Shown: positions 50,946-58,792 of the stretch, piece by piece
Position numbering within the stretch: the stretch's first letter is position 1
Layout: every line of letters begins with the position of its first letter
Assembly (NCBI RefSeq): GCF_016862455.1
Contig: NZ_BOMZ01000086.1
Coordinates: forward strand, 1 to 64,000
Direction: 5' to 3'
Length of the DNA stretch: 64,000 nt
Origin: Actinoplanes utahensis
Lineage (GTDB): Bacteria; Actinomycetota; Actinomycetes; Mycobacteriales; Micromonosporaceae
The notes under the pieces: model-generated
What the model was told of the DNA's origin: nothing
The model's database searches: none
The model's input: the letters and a program-made list of their open reading frames with translations, nothing else
Translations under genes and position numbers: made by a program

Positions 50946-51884
50946 TCAGGGTTCGATGACGATCTTGCCGAAGACGTCGCCGGCGGCCAGGCGGGCGAAC
51001 GCCTCGTCCGCCCGACCCAAGCCGAAGGTCGAGTCGATCACCGGGCGCACCGTGCCGGCGGCGACCAGCTCCAGCAGGGCCGCCAACTCGTCCGGGGTGC
51101 CCATGCTGCTGCCCAGGATCTCCAGCTGCATGGCGAACACCCGGCGCAGGTCGACCTCGGGGCGGTGACCCGCGGTGGTGCCGCAGACGACGATCCGGGC
51201 ACCGGGGGCGGCGCACTTCAGCGAGTGATCGAAAGTGGCCGCGCCGACCGACTCGATCACCAGGTCGACGCGCTCGGGCAGGCGGGCGCCCGGTTCCACG
51301 GCGGTGACGCCGAGCGCGGCGATCCGCTCGCGTTTGCCGGGGTCGCGGCTGGTCGCGTACACCCTCTTGCCGAGGGAGACCGCAAGCGCCGCCGCAGCCG
51401 TCGCGACACCGCCGCCCGCACCCTGGACCAGCACCGCCGAGGCGTCCGCGACGCGGCCGCGGCTGAGCATGTGGTACGCCGTGAGCCAGGCCGTGGGCAG
51501 GCAGGCCGCCTCGGCGAAGGACACGCCTGCCGGTTTCGGGATCAGGTTCTCCCGGGGCGCGGCGAGGCGCTCGGCGAGCGTGCCCGGGTGCCGCTCGGAG
51601 AAGAGCGAGAAACCACGCGGGTCGGCCTCGTCCTCCACCACCGGATAGACCACGACCTCGTTGCCGTCGGGGTCCACCCCGGCCGCGTCGCAGCCGAGGA
51701 TCATCGGGAGCCGGTCGGCGGGCAGGCCCACGCCGCGCAGCGACCAGATGTCGTGGTGGTTGAGGGAGGCGGCCCGCACGTCGACGGGCACCCAGCCGTC
51801 CGGGGAAGTGAACGGCAGATCACCGACGGTCAGGCCGCTGAGCGGCTCTTCGGGACTGAGTGCTGAGGCGTAGGCAGCGCGCAT
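50946..51884 (-). CDS. Zinc-type/quinone oxidoreductase (MDR family)
   Basis: 312 residues of the medium-chain dehydrogenase/reductase fold: an N-terminal substrate domain, VQGAGGGVATAAAALAVSLG (nucleotide-binding motif) and the C-terminal half. The structural zinc cluster of alcohol dehydrogenases is not evident, so it is a quinone-reductase-type NADPH oxidoreductase. It is likely a detoxification or unspecified carbonyl reductase. It is convergent with the lipoprotein-hydrolase gene; the malic-enzyme gene lies upstream on the same strand. Confidence 0.8.
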   Translation of the reverse strand: MRAAYASALSPEEPLSGLTVGDLPFTSPDGWVPVDVRAASLNHHDIWSLRGVGLPADRLPMILGCDAAGVDPDGNEVVVYPVVEDEADPRGFSLFSERHPGTLAERLAAPRENLIPKPAGVSFAEAACLPTAWLTAYHMLSRGRVADASAVLVQGAGGGVATAAAALAVSLGKRVYATSRDPGKRERIAALGVTAVEPGARLPERVDLVIESVGAATFDHSLKCAAPGARIVVCGTTAGHRPEVDLRRVFAMQLEILGSSMGTPDELAALLELVAAGTVRPVIDSTFGLGRADEAFARLAAGDVFGKIVIEP

Positions 51885-51911
51885 CTCCCGACCTTAGCGA
51901 CCGTTAACGCA

Positions 51912-51945
51912 TCACGCCGCCCTCGAGGAACGCGGGGCGGCGTGA
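51912..51945 (-). terminator. Malic-enzyme terminator
   Basis: TCACGCCGCCC pairs with GGGCGGCGTGA (11 bp, perfect) over a 12-nt loop, just after the malic-enzyme stop on the minus strand. Confidence 0.7.
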
Positions 51946-51956
51946 CGACGCGTCGA

Positions 51957-53204
51957 TCAGGCGTGCTGCGCCTCGACCACGACGGCCGGAGCCGGGGCGG
52001 GGACCGGGGCGGGGCGGCGCGCGACGCCGTCCGCGATGGCCGCCGCGGCGACGGCGGCGGCGACCGCCGGGGCGACCCGCGGGTCCAGCGGTGACGGGAC
52101 GATGGCCTCCGGGCGCAGGTCGTCGGCGACGATAGCGGCGATCGCGTCGGCCGCCGCCACCTTCATCCGGTCGGTGATCGTGCTCGCCCGGACGTCCAGA
52201 GCCCCGCGGAAGATGCCGGGGAACGCCAGGACGTTGTTGATCTGGTTGGGGAAGTCGCTGCGGCCGGTGGCGACGATCGCGGCGTACTTGTGGGCGATCG
52301 CCGGCGGGACCTCGGGGGTCGGGTTGGCCAGCGCGAAGATGATCGCGCCGGGCGCCATGCCGGCCAGCGCCTCCTCTCCGATGTTGCCGCCGGAGACGCC
52401 GACGAGCACGTCCGCGCCGATCAGTGCCTCGGTGATGCCGCCGCTGCGACCGGAGAGGTTGGTGGTCGCCGCGATCTTCGCCTTCATCCCGCTGAGGTCG
52501 GTGCGCTCGTCGTGAATGATGCCGCGCGAGTCGACGACGATCATGTTGGCGCCCTCCACACCCGCCGCGATCAGCGTCTGGGTGATCGCGACCCCGGCGG
52601 CGCCGGCGCCGCTGATCACCACGCGCAGGTCGCCGAAGGAGCGGCCGAGCAGCTTGGCGGCGTTGCGCAGCGCGGCGAGCGTGACGACCGCGGTGCCGTG
52701 CTGGTCGTCGTGGAAGACCGGGATGTCGAGCTCGGCGTCGAGGCGGCGCTCGATCTCGAAGCAGCGCGGGGCGCTGATGTCCTCGAGGTTGATGCCGCCG
52801 AACGACGGGGCCATCGCCTTGACCGTGGCGATGATCCCCTCGACGTCCTGGGTGTCCAGGACGATCGGGATCGAGTCGACGCCGCCGAACTGCTTGAACA
52901 GGACCGACTTGCCCTCCATGACCGGCATGGCGGCCTTGGGTCCGATGTTGCCGAGCCCGAGGACGGCCGATCCGTCGGTGATCACGGCGACCGTGTTCGA
53001 CGTCCAGGTGTAGTCGGGGTAGAGGGCCTCGTCCTCGGCGATCGCCTCACAGACCCGCGCGACGCCCGGCGTGTACGCCAGCGAGAGGTCGTCACGGCTG
53101 GCCAGCGGGACGGTCGCGCTCATCGTCATCTTGCCCCGGCGGTGCAGGTCGAAGACGGGGTCGGCGGCGAGGGCGGGATCGAGTTCGAAACTGAAGAAAG
53201 ACAC
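51957..53204 (-). CDS. NAD(P)-dependent malic enzyme
   Basis: 415 residues with YTPGVARVCEAI, the SNTVAVITDGSAVLGLGNIGP motif (Rossmann and malate site), the catalytic HDDQHGTAVV strand, the second nucleotide loop ISGAGAAGVAI and a DFPNQINNVLAFPGIFRGALD segment. It decarboxylates malate to pyruvate, giving NADPH or NADH. GTG 53204 has GGAG upstream; the frame is open to 53654 but overlaps the sodX region and is rejected. No acetyltransferase extension as in enterobacterial MaeB. Confidence 0.9.
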   Translation of the reverse strand: MSFFSFELDPALAADPVFDLHRRGKMTMSATVPLASRDDLSLAYTPGVARVCEAIAEDEALYPDYTWTSNTVAVITDGSAVLGLGNIGPKAAMPVMEGKSVLFKQFGGVDSIPIVLDTQDVEGIIATVKAMAPSFGGINLEDISAPRCFEIERRLDAELDIPVFHDDQHGTAVVTLAALRNAAKLLGRSFGDLRVVISGAGAAGVAITQTLIAAGVEGANMIVVDSRGIIHDERTDLSGMKAKIAATTNLSGRSGGITEALIGADVLVGVSGGNIGEEALAGMAPGAIIFALANPTPEVPPAIAHKYAAIVATGRSDFPNQINNVLAFPGIFRGALDVRASTITDRMKVAAADAIAAIVADDLRPEAIVPSPLDPRVAPAVAAAVAAAAIADGVARRPAPVPAPAPAVVVEAQHA

Positions 53205-53347
53205 GGTGAAACTCCACAATGCATCGACATTGATACGTGGCACCTGCTGAATCCCGGTCGCGAGTATGCGCCGGAACCGCGGTGCGATGCGGGGATCACC
53301 CGGTACAACCACCTCCAGCGCGGGTGTGCGCTGGGGATCAGAGGACA

Positions 53348-53659
53348 CTAACTTAACCGGAACGGTCTCGGGTAGTAGCGAAATATCACACGCCCGATGA
53401 CGTCGGCGACGCCGTGAGCACGGGAATCGTCCGTGACGAACTCGTTGTCCCCGATCAGCCACCACCCTCCGTCCCGTTCCTCGACGGCTCGCTTGACCAC
53501 CAGCAGGCCGGGCCGGGACCGGAACTCGGCCACCACCACGTCCCCGGCCCTTACCCGACGTGCTCCGCGCCGCACGATCAGGGCGTCGCCCGCCCGCAGT
53601 GTGGGCGCCATCGAGGGACCGTGCACGAGCACGGCGAACAGTGGTAATTGCCACCTCAA
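53348..53659 (-). CDS. sodX: Nickel-type superoxide dismutase maturation protease (SodX-like)
   Basis: A 103-residue S26-family signal-peptidase-like protein: GPSMAPTL with nucleophile Ser16, VVKRAVE with the general-base Lys56, and GDNEFVTDDSR, the conserved box D. No membrane helix is visible. It should cleave the SodN propeptide to expose the nickel-binding His. Start TTG 53659 has GGAGG 10 nt upstream, and no ATG or GTG fits the family length. It is divergent from sodN with an 85-bp gap. Confidence 0.87.
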   Translation of the reverse strand: MRWQLPLFAVLVHGPSMAPTLRAGDALIVRRGARRVRAGDVVVAEFRSRPGLLVVKRAVEERDGGWWLIGDNEFVTDDSRAHGVADVIGRVIFRYYPRPFRLS

Positions 53660-53744
53660 GGCATCAAGCCTCCGTCGCGTTACCCCAGCGATGTAAGGGG
53701 TAGGGTCAACCTCGGATCATCGCAAACTCTATGGAGGAGTCCTG

Positions 53745-54149
53745 ATGCGACTTCCGCGTTTCCTCACCCCGCGCACTGTGGTCAGCGCCCACTGCGACCT
53801 GCCGTGCGGCGTCTACGACCCGGCCCAGGCCCGGATCGAGGCCGAGTCGATCAAGGCGATCGCCGAGAAGTACCAGGCGAACACCGACCCCGAGTTCCGC
53901 ACCCGGGCCATCCTCATCAAGGAGCAGCGCGCCGAACTGGTCAAGCACCACCTCTGGGTCCTGTGGACGGACTACTTCAAGGCCCCGCACTTCGAGAAGT
54001 ACCCGAACCTGCACCAGCTCTTCAACGAGGCCACCAAGCTCGCCGGCGCCGCGGGCGCCAAGGGCCAGGTCGACCCGGCCGTCGCCGAGCAGCTGCTGGG
54101 CAAGATCGAGGAGATCTCCAAGATCTTCTGGGAGACCAAGCAGGCCTGA
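53745..54149 (+). CDS. sodN: Nickel-containing superoxide dismutase
   Basis: 134 residues. The 15-residue propeptide ending TVVSA precedes HCDLPCGVYDP, the nickel hook, so after maturation His16, Cys17 and Cys21 become His1, Cys2 and Cys6. The remainder is the four-helix bundle ending IFWETKQA. It dismutates superoxide in the cytoplasm. ATG 53745 has GGAGGAG upstream. The processing enzyme sodX is divergent from it. In streptomycetes this gene is controlled by nickel through Nur; no Nur gene is seen here. Confidence 0.95.
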   Translation: MRLPRFLTPRTVVSAHCDLPCGVYDPAQARIEAESIKAIAEKYQANTDPEFRTRAILIKEQRAELVKHHLWVLWTDYFKAPHFEKYPNLHQLFNEATKLAGAAGAKGQVDPAVAEQLLGKIEEISKIFWETKQA

Positions 54150-54167
54150 GCCCGCGCGGTCCATCGA

Positions 54168-54197
54168 ACGGCCGGCCCGCCCTGCGGCGCCGGCCGT
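54168..54197 (+). terminator. sodN terminator
   Basis: ACGGCCGGC pairs with GCCGGCCGT over a 12-nt loop just after the sodN stop and is followed by a T-containing CGCTGTTTC. Confidence 0.7.
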
Positions 54198-54294
54198 CGC
54201 TGTTTCACCCTGTCCACGGAAAACAGGCGGTGACCGGGTGGTCCCGCAGCGTCTTGCAGCCGCTACAGTCTCTCCATCGGGAGGAGGGGACCGA

Positions 54295-54702
54295 GTGACT
54301 CAGATGACGGAGTTCGAGCCGGATGTCGGAGACGACGTCGTGCTACTGACGGTGCCCGCCGACGGGGGCTACCTGGGTGTCCTCCGGACGGCCACCGCGG
54401 GTCTCGCCGCCCGCCTGCACTTCGCCCTCGACGAGATCGAGGATCTGCGCATCGCCGTGGACGAGGCCTGCGCCATGCTGCTGGCCATCGCGACCCGCAA
54501 CGCGGAGCTGGAGTGCCGCTTCGCGGTGACCGACGACGCGCTCACGGTCGAGGTCACCGTGGCCACCGTCCGTGGCGCCCGGCTGCCGTCCGAGTCCTCT
54601 TTCGCGTGGAAGGTGCTGACCGCCCTCACCACGTCCGCCGAGGCCTCGGCGACGGGCCGGCACGCCACGATCCGGCTGCTGACCCGCCGGACCGAGTTCT
54701 AG
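54295..54702 (+). CDS. RsbW/SpoIIAB-like anti-sigma serine kinase
   Basis: 135 residues of a HATPase_c-type domain; the N-box-like LRIAVDEACAMLL is clear, while the later G-boxes are weaker. Start GTG 54295 has a very strong GGAGGAGGGGA. Such proteins hold a sigma factor inactive and phosphorylate a STAS antagonist. No sigma-factor gene or STAS gene is adjacent, so it is an orphan; the STAS protein at 6848 could be its partner but is 47 kb away. Confidence 0.82.
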   Translation: MTQMTEFEPDVGDDVVLLTVPADGGYLGVLRTATAGLAARLHFALDEIEDLRIAVDEACAMLLAIATRNAELECRFAVTDDALTVEVTVATVRGARLPSESSFAWKVLTALTTSAEASATGRHATIRLLTRRTEF

Positions 54703-54747
54703 ATCCACGTGCGGCGCCGCCCTGCGCCGGATCCGCCGCACCGGGGC

Positions 54748-55440
54748 CTAGCGGACGGTCCGGGCGATGAAATCGAGGTGCGCCGCCGCGCACCTCGTCG
54801 CGCCCTCGGGATCCCGCGCGGCCAGGGCGTCCAGGAGCGACCGGTGGTCGATGTCGATCTGCCTCCAGTAACCCTCGGGCAGATCACCGATCACCTCCTC
54901 GCCGTAACTGGCCTGGTACAACGGCCGCCCCACCAGCTCGAACAAGGGATTGCCGGTGGCTTTGGCGACCGTGCGGTGAAAGGCCGAGTGCGCGGCCAGC
55001 ATCGTGTCGACGTCATCGGCCCCCGGGTCGAACAGGGCCCCGCGCAACTCGGTCAGATGCGCCTCCTCCCGACGGATCGCGGCCATGCCCGCGGCCGGGA
55101 CCTCCAGGGCACGGCGTAACTCCAGCAGGTCGGCGAGACCCACCGCGGCGGAGTGGGTGAGCAGGGCGAACCCGGTGGACAACCCGTCACCGAGCTGGCG
55201 TGCGTCCGGATGGGCGACGAAGCTGCCGCCGGTGACACCCCGCGTCGTGACGATGAGGTGCTGGCTGGCGAGCAGGCGCAGGGCCTCGCGGACCGTGCTG
55301 CGGCTGACGCCGATCTTGACGCACAGTTCGGGTTCGGGCGGAAGGCGCTCACCGGGTTGCAGACGTCCGGATGTGATCTCCGCGCGTAACTCGTCGGCGA
55401 GCTGCTGATAGGCGGGTGGGCGCACCGTGGAGCCGGTCAC
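54748..55440 (-). CDS. GntR-family regulator, FCD (FadR) subfamily
   Basis: 230 residues: a wHTH domain near residues 10-75 (LADELRAEITSGRLQPGERLPPE, then SRSTVREALRLLASQHLI) and an all-helical FCD ligand domain with AHSAFHRTVAKATGN and a late DHRSLLDALAARD. FCD domains bind carboxylates through metal-binding His/Asp. It is convergent with the RsbW-like gene. No catabolic operon is beside it, so the ligand is unclear. Confidence 0.87.
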   Translation of the reverse strand: MTGSTVRPPAYQQLADELRAEITSGRLQPGERLPPEPELCVKIGVSRSTVREALRLLASQHLIVTTRGVTGGSFVAHPDARQLGDGLSTGFALLTHSAAVGLADLLELRRALEVPAAGMAAIRREEAHLTELRGALFDPGADDVDTMLAAHSAFHRTVAKATGNPLFELVGRPLYQASYGEEVIGDLPEGYWRQIDIDHRSLLDALAARDPEGATRCAAAHLDFIARTVR

Positions 55441-55475
55441 CCGTCCAGGTTAGGCCCTGATCCGCCTGCGCAGAC

Positions 55476-55598
55476 CCGCTAATCGACGGCCAGCGATCGA
55501 CTACCGGGCAAAACGCGGCCGCTTCGTCGACGGCCGGGCGGGATGCGACCGCCCAGCGCCCCGAGTGTCGGCGAATCGCGACCGCTCAGTCGACGCCC
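55476..55598. repeat. Degenerate short repeats including a partial duplication of a gene 3' end
   Basis: CCGCTNNNTCGACG recurs at 55476, 55519 and 55582 with small changes. The stretch 55483-55514 matches 55590-55621, the 3' end of the next gene, at 26 of 32 positions. Confidence 0.55.
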
Positions 55599-55960
55599 AG
55601 CGCTCGGCTACTGGGCGGAACCAGGATCAGGGCGGCGGTCAGGGCGCCCAGGAGCAGCAGCCCGATCCCGGCCCAGAGCGTGCCGTACTGAACCAGGAAA
55701 CCGCCGGTGGCCAGCAGGAACAACTGCACGACGACGGCCGGGCCGCGGGCTCGCACCTTGCGGCGCCCGAGGGCGCGGGCGACCGCGAAGACCGCGAGCG
55801 CGGCGAGGGCGGCCATCACGGTCAGCGAGGCGGCGATCGCGATGACGACGTCGTCGCGGGTCAGATCGAGGACGATGAGGTACGCCGTGAGCGCGGCGAG
55901 CCCGGCGCTCTGGAGGTAGAGCAGCCGGACCCCCCATTCGAGAGTCGGAGTGCGGGGCAC
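55586..55960 (-). CDS. Small membrane protein, four TM
   Basis: 124 residues: a polar N-terminus then about four hydrophobic helices (LLYLQSAGLAALTAYLIVL, VIAIAASLTVMAALAALAVF, VVVQLFLLATGGFLV, LWAGIGLLLLGALTAALILV). GTG 55960 is preferred because upstream codons overlap the divergent lipid-kinase gene. Its 3' end resembles a nearby repeat. No motif tells the function; such proteins are common in actinobacteria. Confidence 0.7.
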   Translation of the reverse strand: MPRTPTLEWGVRLLYLQSAGLAALTAYLIVLDLTRDDVVIAIAASLTVMAALAALAVFAVARALGRRKVRARGPAVVVQLFLLATGGFLVQYGTLWAGIGLLLLGALTAALILVPPSSRALGVD

Positions 55961-55999
55961 TGGTGCACCATACCGACAGCTTTCCGGGCCGTTGCCGGG

Positions 56000-56005
56000 T
56001 ACAGT
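56000..56005 (+). promoter_or_regulatory. Leaderless promoter -10 of the lipid-kinase gene
   Basis: TACAGT ends 7 nt before ATG 56013. In actinobacteria this spacing places the transcription start on the ATG, giving a leaderless mRNA, which agrees with the lack of a Shine-Dalgarno site. No obvious -35 is seen. Confidence 0.55.
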
Positions 56006-56012
56006 GCCGCGC

Positions 56013-56963
56013 ATGCGTGCGTTGCTGGTGGTCAACCCCCGGGCGACGACCACCAGTGAGCGCGGCCGCGACGTTCTGGTGCGGGCGTTGCGCACCGCCG
56101 CGGATCTGAGCGTGGCCTACACCGAGCGGCGCGGCCATGCCACCAGGCTGGCTCGCGACGCGGCGGAGAGCGGCGTCGACGTGGTGGTCACGCTCGGCGG
56201 CGACGGCACCGTGAACGAGGCGGTGAACGGACTGCTGACCGCGTCGGCCGCGCTCGGCGGGCTGCCCGGCGCCCTCGCCGACCGGTTGCCGGCGCTGGCG
56301 GTGGTCCCCGGCGGCTCCACCAACGTGTTCGCCCGCGCGCTCGGTCTGCCACGGGATTGGGCCGACGGGACGAGCGTGATCCTGGACGGCCTGCGCGACG
56401 GCCGGCACCGGGTGATCGGGCTGGGCCGGGCGGACGACCGCTGGTTCACCTTCACCGCCGGGCTCGGCTGGGACGCCGCGACGATCCGCCGGGTGGAGCA
56501 GGCCCGCCTGCGTGGGCGCACGTCGACGCCGGGTCTCTACGCGCGGGCGACGTTCGGCCAGTTCTTCACCGGCCTGGACCGGCGGGACCCGCCGCTGACC
56601 CTGGAACGACCGGGTGAGACCCCGGACACGGACCTGGGCACGGTGATCGTGCAGAACACCGCCCCGTGGACGTACGTGGGCGACCGTCCTGTCCATTTGA
56701 ATTCGGACGCCTCGTTCGATCTCGGGCTGGATGTGCTGGCCCTGCGCCGCCTCACCGTCGCCCGCAGCGCGCGCACCGTGACACAACTCGCGTGGCGAGC
56801 CGGTGATCCGCAAGGTAAACAGGTGTTACGTCTGCATGACGTCGCGGAGTTCACCGTGGTCGCGTCCCGGCCGCAACCGTTCCAGCTGGACGGCGATTAC
56901 CTAGGGGAGCGGCAGAAGGTGCACTTCGTGTCCGTCCCCTCGGCTCTGCGTGTGATCTGCTGA
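56013..56963 (+). CDS. Diacylglycerol/lipid kinase family protein
   Basis: 316 residues with the DAGK-catalytic motifs LLVVNPRAT at the N-terminus, VVTLGGDGTVNEAVNG and VVPGGSTNVFARALGLP, and a late EFTVVASRPQPFQLDGDYLG strand. It phosphorylates diacylglycerol or a sphingoid/isoprenoid alcohol at the membrane with ATP. The ATG at 56013 is apparently leaderless; the longer frame is rejected. Divergent from a small membrane protein. Substrate not assigned. Confidence 0.86.
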   Translation: MRALLVVNPRATTTSERGRDVLVRALRTAADLSVAYTERRGHATRLARDAAESGVDVVVTLGGDGTVNEAVNGLLTASAALGGLPGALADRLPALAVVPGGSTNVFARALGLPRDWADGTSVILDGLRDGRHRVIGLGRADDRWFTFTAGLGWDAATIRRVEQARLRGRTSTPGLYARATFGQFFTGLDRRDPPLTLERPGETPDTDLGTVIVQNTAPWTYVGDRPVHLNSDASFDLGLDVLALRRLTVARSARTVTQLAWRAGDPQGKQVLRLHDVAEFTVVASRPQPFQLDGDYLGERQKVHFVSVPSALRVIC

Positions 56964-56972
56964 CGTCGGGGT

Positions 56973-56988
56973 ACGTGTTCGGACACGT
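56973..56988. terminator. Dyad after the lipid kinase
   Basis: ACGTGT-TCGG-ACACGT is a perfect 6-bp hairpin with a UUCG-like loop 9 bp after the lipid-kinase stop. It may be its terminator or an operator for the gene beyond. Confidence 0.4.
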
Positions 56989-57110
56989 GCTCACGATCCG
57001 TTACAGAAACACGGGCAAAAGGTCAGCGAAGTGGCCGGGACCGTACTACATTGATGGGAGCGTTCGTCAACCGGCACCGGCTACAGCGGCGGAACCGGAC
57101 ATATGGGTAC

Positions 57111-57124
57111 GTGAGCCAGCTCAC
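57111..57124. promoter_or_regulatory. CRP-like site 1 in the whiB upstream region
   Basis: GTGAGCCAGCTCAC fits the CRP core GTGA-N6-TCAC exactly and is fully palindromic. Its centre is exactly 60 bp upstream of site 2. If transcription starts near 57188 it would be about 70 bp upstream, a class-I activator position. Confidence 0.6.
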
Positions 57125-57152
57125 CCGCCGGGAGAAACTTCCAGCGCTACCC

Positions 57153-57158
57153 TTGACA
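57153..57158 (+). promoter_or_regulatory. Perfect -35 (TTGACA) upstream of whiB
   Basis: TTGACA lies between the two CRP-like sites. The -10 is not clear (AGCATT 17 bp downstream is poor), so the start site is only estimated. Confidence 0.45.
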
Positions 57159-57170
57159 TCGCGTGAGTTC

Positions 57171-57184
57171 GTGAAAGCATTCAC
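57171..57184. promoter_or_regulatory. CRP-like site 2 in the whiB upstream region
   Basis: GTGAAAGCATTCAC also fits GTGA-N6-TCAC. It overlaps the presumed -10 region, so occupancy here would repress. Confidence 0.6.
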
Positions 57185-57374
57185 AAGCGATAAGAAGTAA
57201 CCGGTTGCCGCTTGTACGCGTTCCTAATCCAGAAGCGCCTAAGAGCAACCAAACACAAAAGCTTGCTGACGCACCGGTGAGCGTACGGGCACAAGCCGTC
57301 GCGAACCACTGCGCTCGCATATAGGTAAACAGCACTGTTTTCATTACCCCATCCGAAACAAGGAGTTTGCCGCC

Positions 57375-57629
57375 ATGGACTGGCGTCACGATGCGATCTG
57401 CCGCGACGAGGACCCTGAGCTGTTCTTCCCGATCGGGACGTCCGGCCCGGCGCTCCTGCAGGTCGAGCAGGCCAAGGCCGTGTGCCGGCGGTGCCCGGTG
57501 ACCGAGTCGTGCCTTCAGTGGGCACTCGAGTCGGGTCAGGACGCCGGCGTATGGGGCGGGATGAGCGAAGACGAACGGCGTGCCGTCAAGCGCCGTGGCG
57601 GCCTTCGGGTCGGCGCCCCCACTGCCTGA
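57375..57629 (+). CDS. whiB1: WhiB-family iron-sulfur regulator, WhiB1-type
   Basis: 84 residues with the [4Fe-4S]-binding cysteines C9, C37, C40 and C46, the GVWGG turn at 58-62 and a basic tail KRRGGLRVG that contacts DNA. These match WhiB1/WblE, an essential NO-sensitive partner of the principal sigma factor in mycobacteria. ATG 57375 has CAAGGAG upstream. It has a long 5' leader with two CRP-like sites, and a hairpin follows the stop. Confidence 0.92.
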   Translation: MDWRHDAICRDEDPELFFPIGTSGPALLQVEQAKAVCRRCPVTESCLQWALESGQDAGVWGGMSEDERRAVKRRGGLRVGAPTA

Positions 57630-57652
57630 ACCAATCCCCCACACAGCATTCG

Positions 57653-57679
57653 CGCCCCGGGCCTTACGGCACCGGGGCG
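57653..57679 (+). terminator. whiB terminator
   Basis: CGCCCCGG pairs with CCGGGGCG (8 bp) over an 11-nt loop, and a T-containing TCTTGCTGTTT follows. Confidence 0.7.
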
Positions 57680-57897
57680 TCTTGCTGTTTCGGGACACTC
57701 ACGCTGCGTTCCATTCCACAGTGCGCTAATGCGATCACGGTACGTTTAGCCGTACCGCCGAAATGATCTCGAAATTCTGATCAAGACGCTTTGCGTCGCG
57801 ACTCCGGCACACTCCGCATAGGACGGTCCCGATTCCGATCCGCTTATGCCCCAACGGTTGCCTAGCGCAGAGTGATCGTCGCCCAGAGTGACGTCCC

Positions 57898-57948
57898 GCT
57901 GGTTGTCAGGGCTGTCTCGCGGGCCGCGAGACAGCCCTGACAACCAGC
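57898..57948. terminator. 23-bp perfect hairpin, copy A of a repeated element
   Basis: A 23-bp perfect stem (57898-57920 with 57926-57948) and 5-nt loop lies downstream of the chelatase gene on the minus strand. Its core GGGCTGTCTCG/CGAGACAGCCC and flank GCTGGTTG recur at 61759-61797. Confidence 0.75.
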
Positions 57949-58048
57949 CGGGGTCTCCGGCCACCAGCGGGACCGACACAGCCACGGCACCCAGCGGAGG
58001 TTCAGGCTGCGAGCGGGACCGGCACAGTCCCGGCGCCCAGCCGGGATC

Positions 58049-58792
58049 TCAGGCCGCGACGGGGAGCGGGGCCCGCAGCACCGTCTCGGCCCGGGCGCAG
58101 ACCAGCCGGACCAACTCCGGCGCCGCACCGAGGGGCTCGGCGATCGCCACCGCCCCGGCTGCCCGCGCCGCATCGGCGGAGGCGTCATACAGGAGTCCGG
58201 GGGCCAGGAAGTAGGCCGCCATCCCGACCCGCCGGGCGCCGGCCGCACGCAGCCCGGTGACGGCCTCTCCGGCCCGCTGTCCGGGTCCGGAGGCGTAGGA
58301 GACGGCCGCGGGCATCCCCAGGCGCCGTCCGAGGGCCGCAGCGGCGTCAGCGACCGTCTGGCGGGCTTGATCATTGCGGGTGCCGGCGGCGGCGAGCACG
58401 ACGGCGTCGAGGTCGTCCACCGGCAGCCGGCGGCTCACCGCGGCGAGCAGCAGCGGCGAGGCGGGGCCGAGCACGTCGGTGGCGGTGACGGCGATCGGCA
58501 GCAGCGCGGAGGCTTCGCGGATCACCGCGGGCAGATCGACCCGACCGTGGTAGGCCGCGGTCAGCAGGAGCGGGACGAGCACGGCGCGGGGGCCGGGCAG
58601 GGCCCCCAGCACGTCCAGTGGCCGGGGCCCGTCATGGTCCAGGTACGACGCCCGGACCGTCCATTCCGGCCGGGCCAGCCCGACGGCCCGGGCCAGCGCC
58701 TCGGTGGACATCGCGGCCCGGGGGTCACGGCTGCCGTGGGCCACCAGGACCACGGCCGGCCGTGCCGGGGGTTTCAGACGTGCAGACCGCAT
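58049..58792 (-). CDS. Sirohydrochlorin chelatase-like protein (CbiX/SirB family)
   Basis: 247 residues with two CbiX-like halves: VLVAHGSRDPRA (metal-binding His), then TAAYHGRVDLP with the second conserved His, and a C-terminal half with LAAAGTRND and MAAYFLAPG. It should insert Fe into sirohydrochlorin to give siroheme for the adjacent sulfite reductase; a cobalt role is less likely without cobalamin genes. ATG 58792 overlaps cysH by 19 nt, so it is the last gene of the sulfur operon. Confidence 0.86.
   Translation of the reverse strand: MRSARLKPPARPAVVLVAHGSRDPRAAMSTEALARAVGLARPEWTVRASYLDHDGPRPLDVLGALPGPRAVLVPLLLTAAYHGRVDLPAVIREASALLPIAVTATDVLGPASPLLLAAVSRRLPVDDLDAVVLAAAGTRNDQARQTVADAAAALGRRLGMPAAVSYASGPGQRAGEAVTGLRAAGARRVGMAAYFLAPGLLYDASADAARAAGAVAIAEPLGAAPELVRLVCARAETVLRAPLPVAA

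Larger units (their letters stand above)
56964..57374. other. Long whiB upstream region
   Basis: No gene is credible (the only frame, 56975-57166, has no ribosome site or sensible composition). The region carries the dyad at 56973, two CRP-like sites at 57111 and 57171, a perfect TTGACA -35 (57153-57158), and a leader of some 180 nt before the whiB ATG. Confidence 0.7.
57630..58048. other. Gap between whiB and the chelatase gene
   Basis: No gene is seen. The gap contains the whiB terminator (57653-57679), a small hairpin GGTACG-TTTAGC-CGTACC (57739-57756), the long perfect hairpin at 57898-57948 and then low-complexity GC sequence. Confidence 0.6.

Noticed and set aside
56975..57166. Short plus-strand ORF upstream of whiB
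   Set aside because: It has no ribosome site, does not match a known family, and overlaps the CRP-like site.
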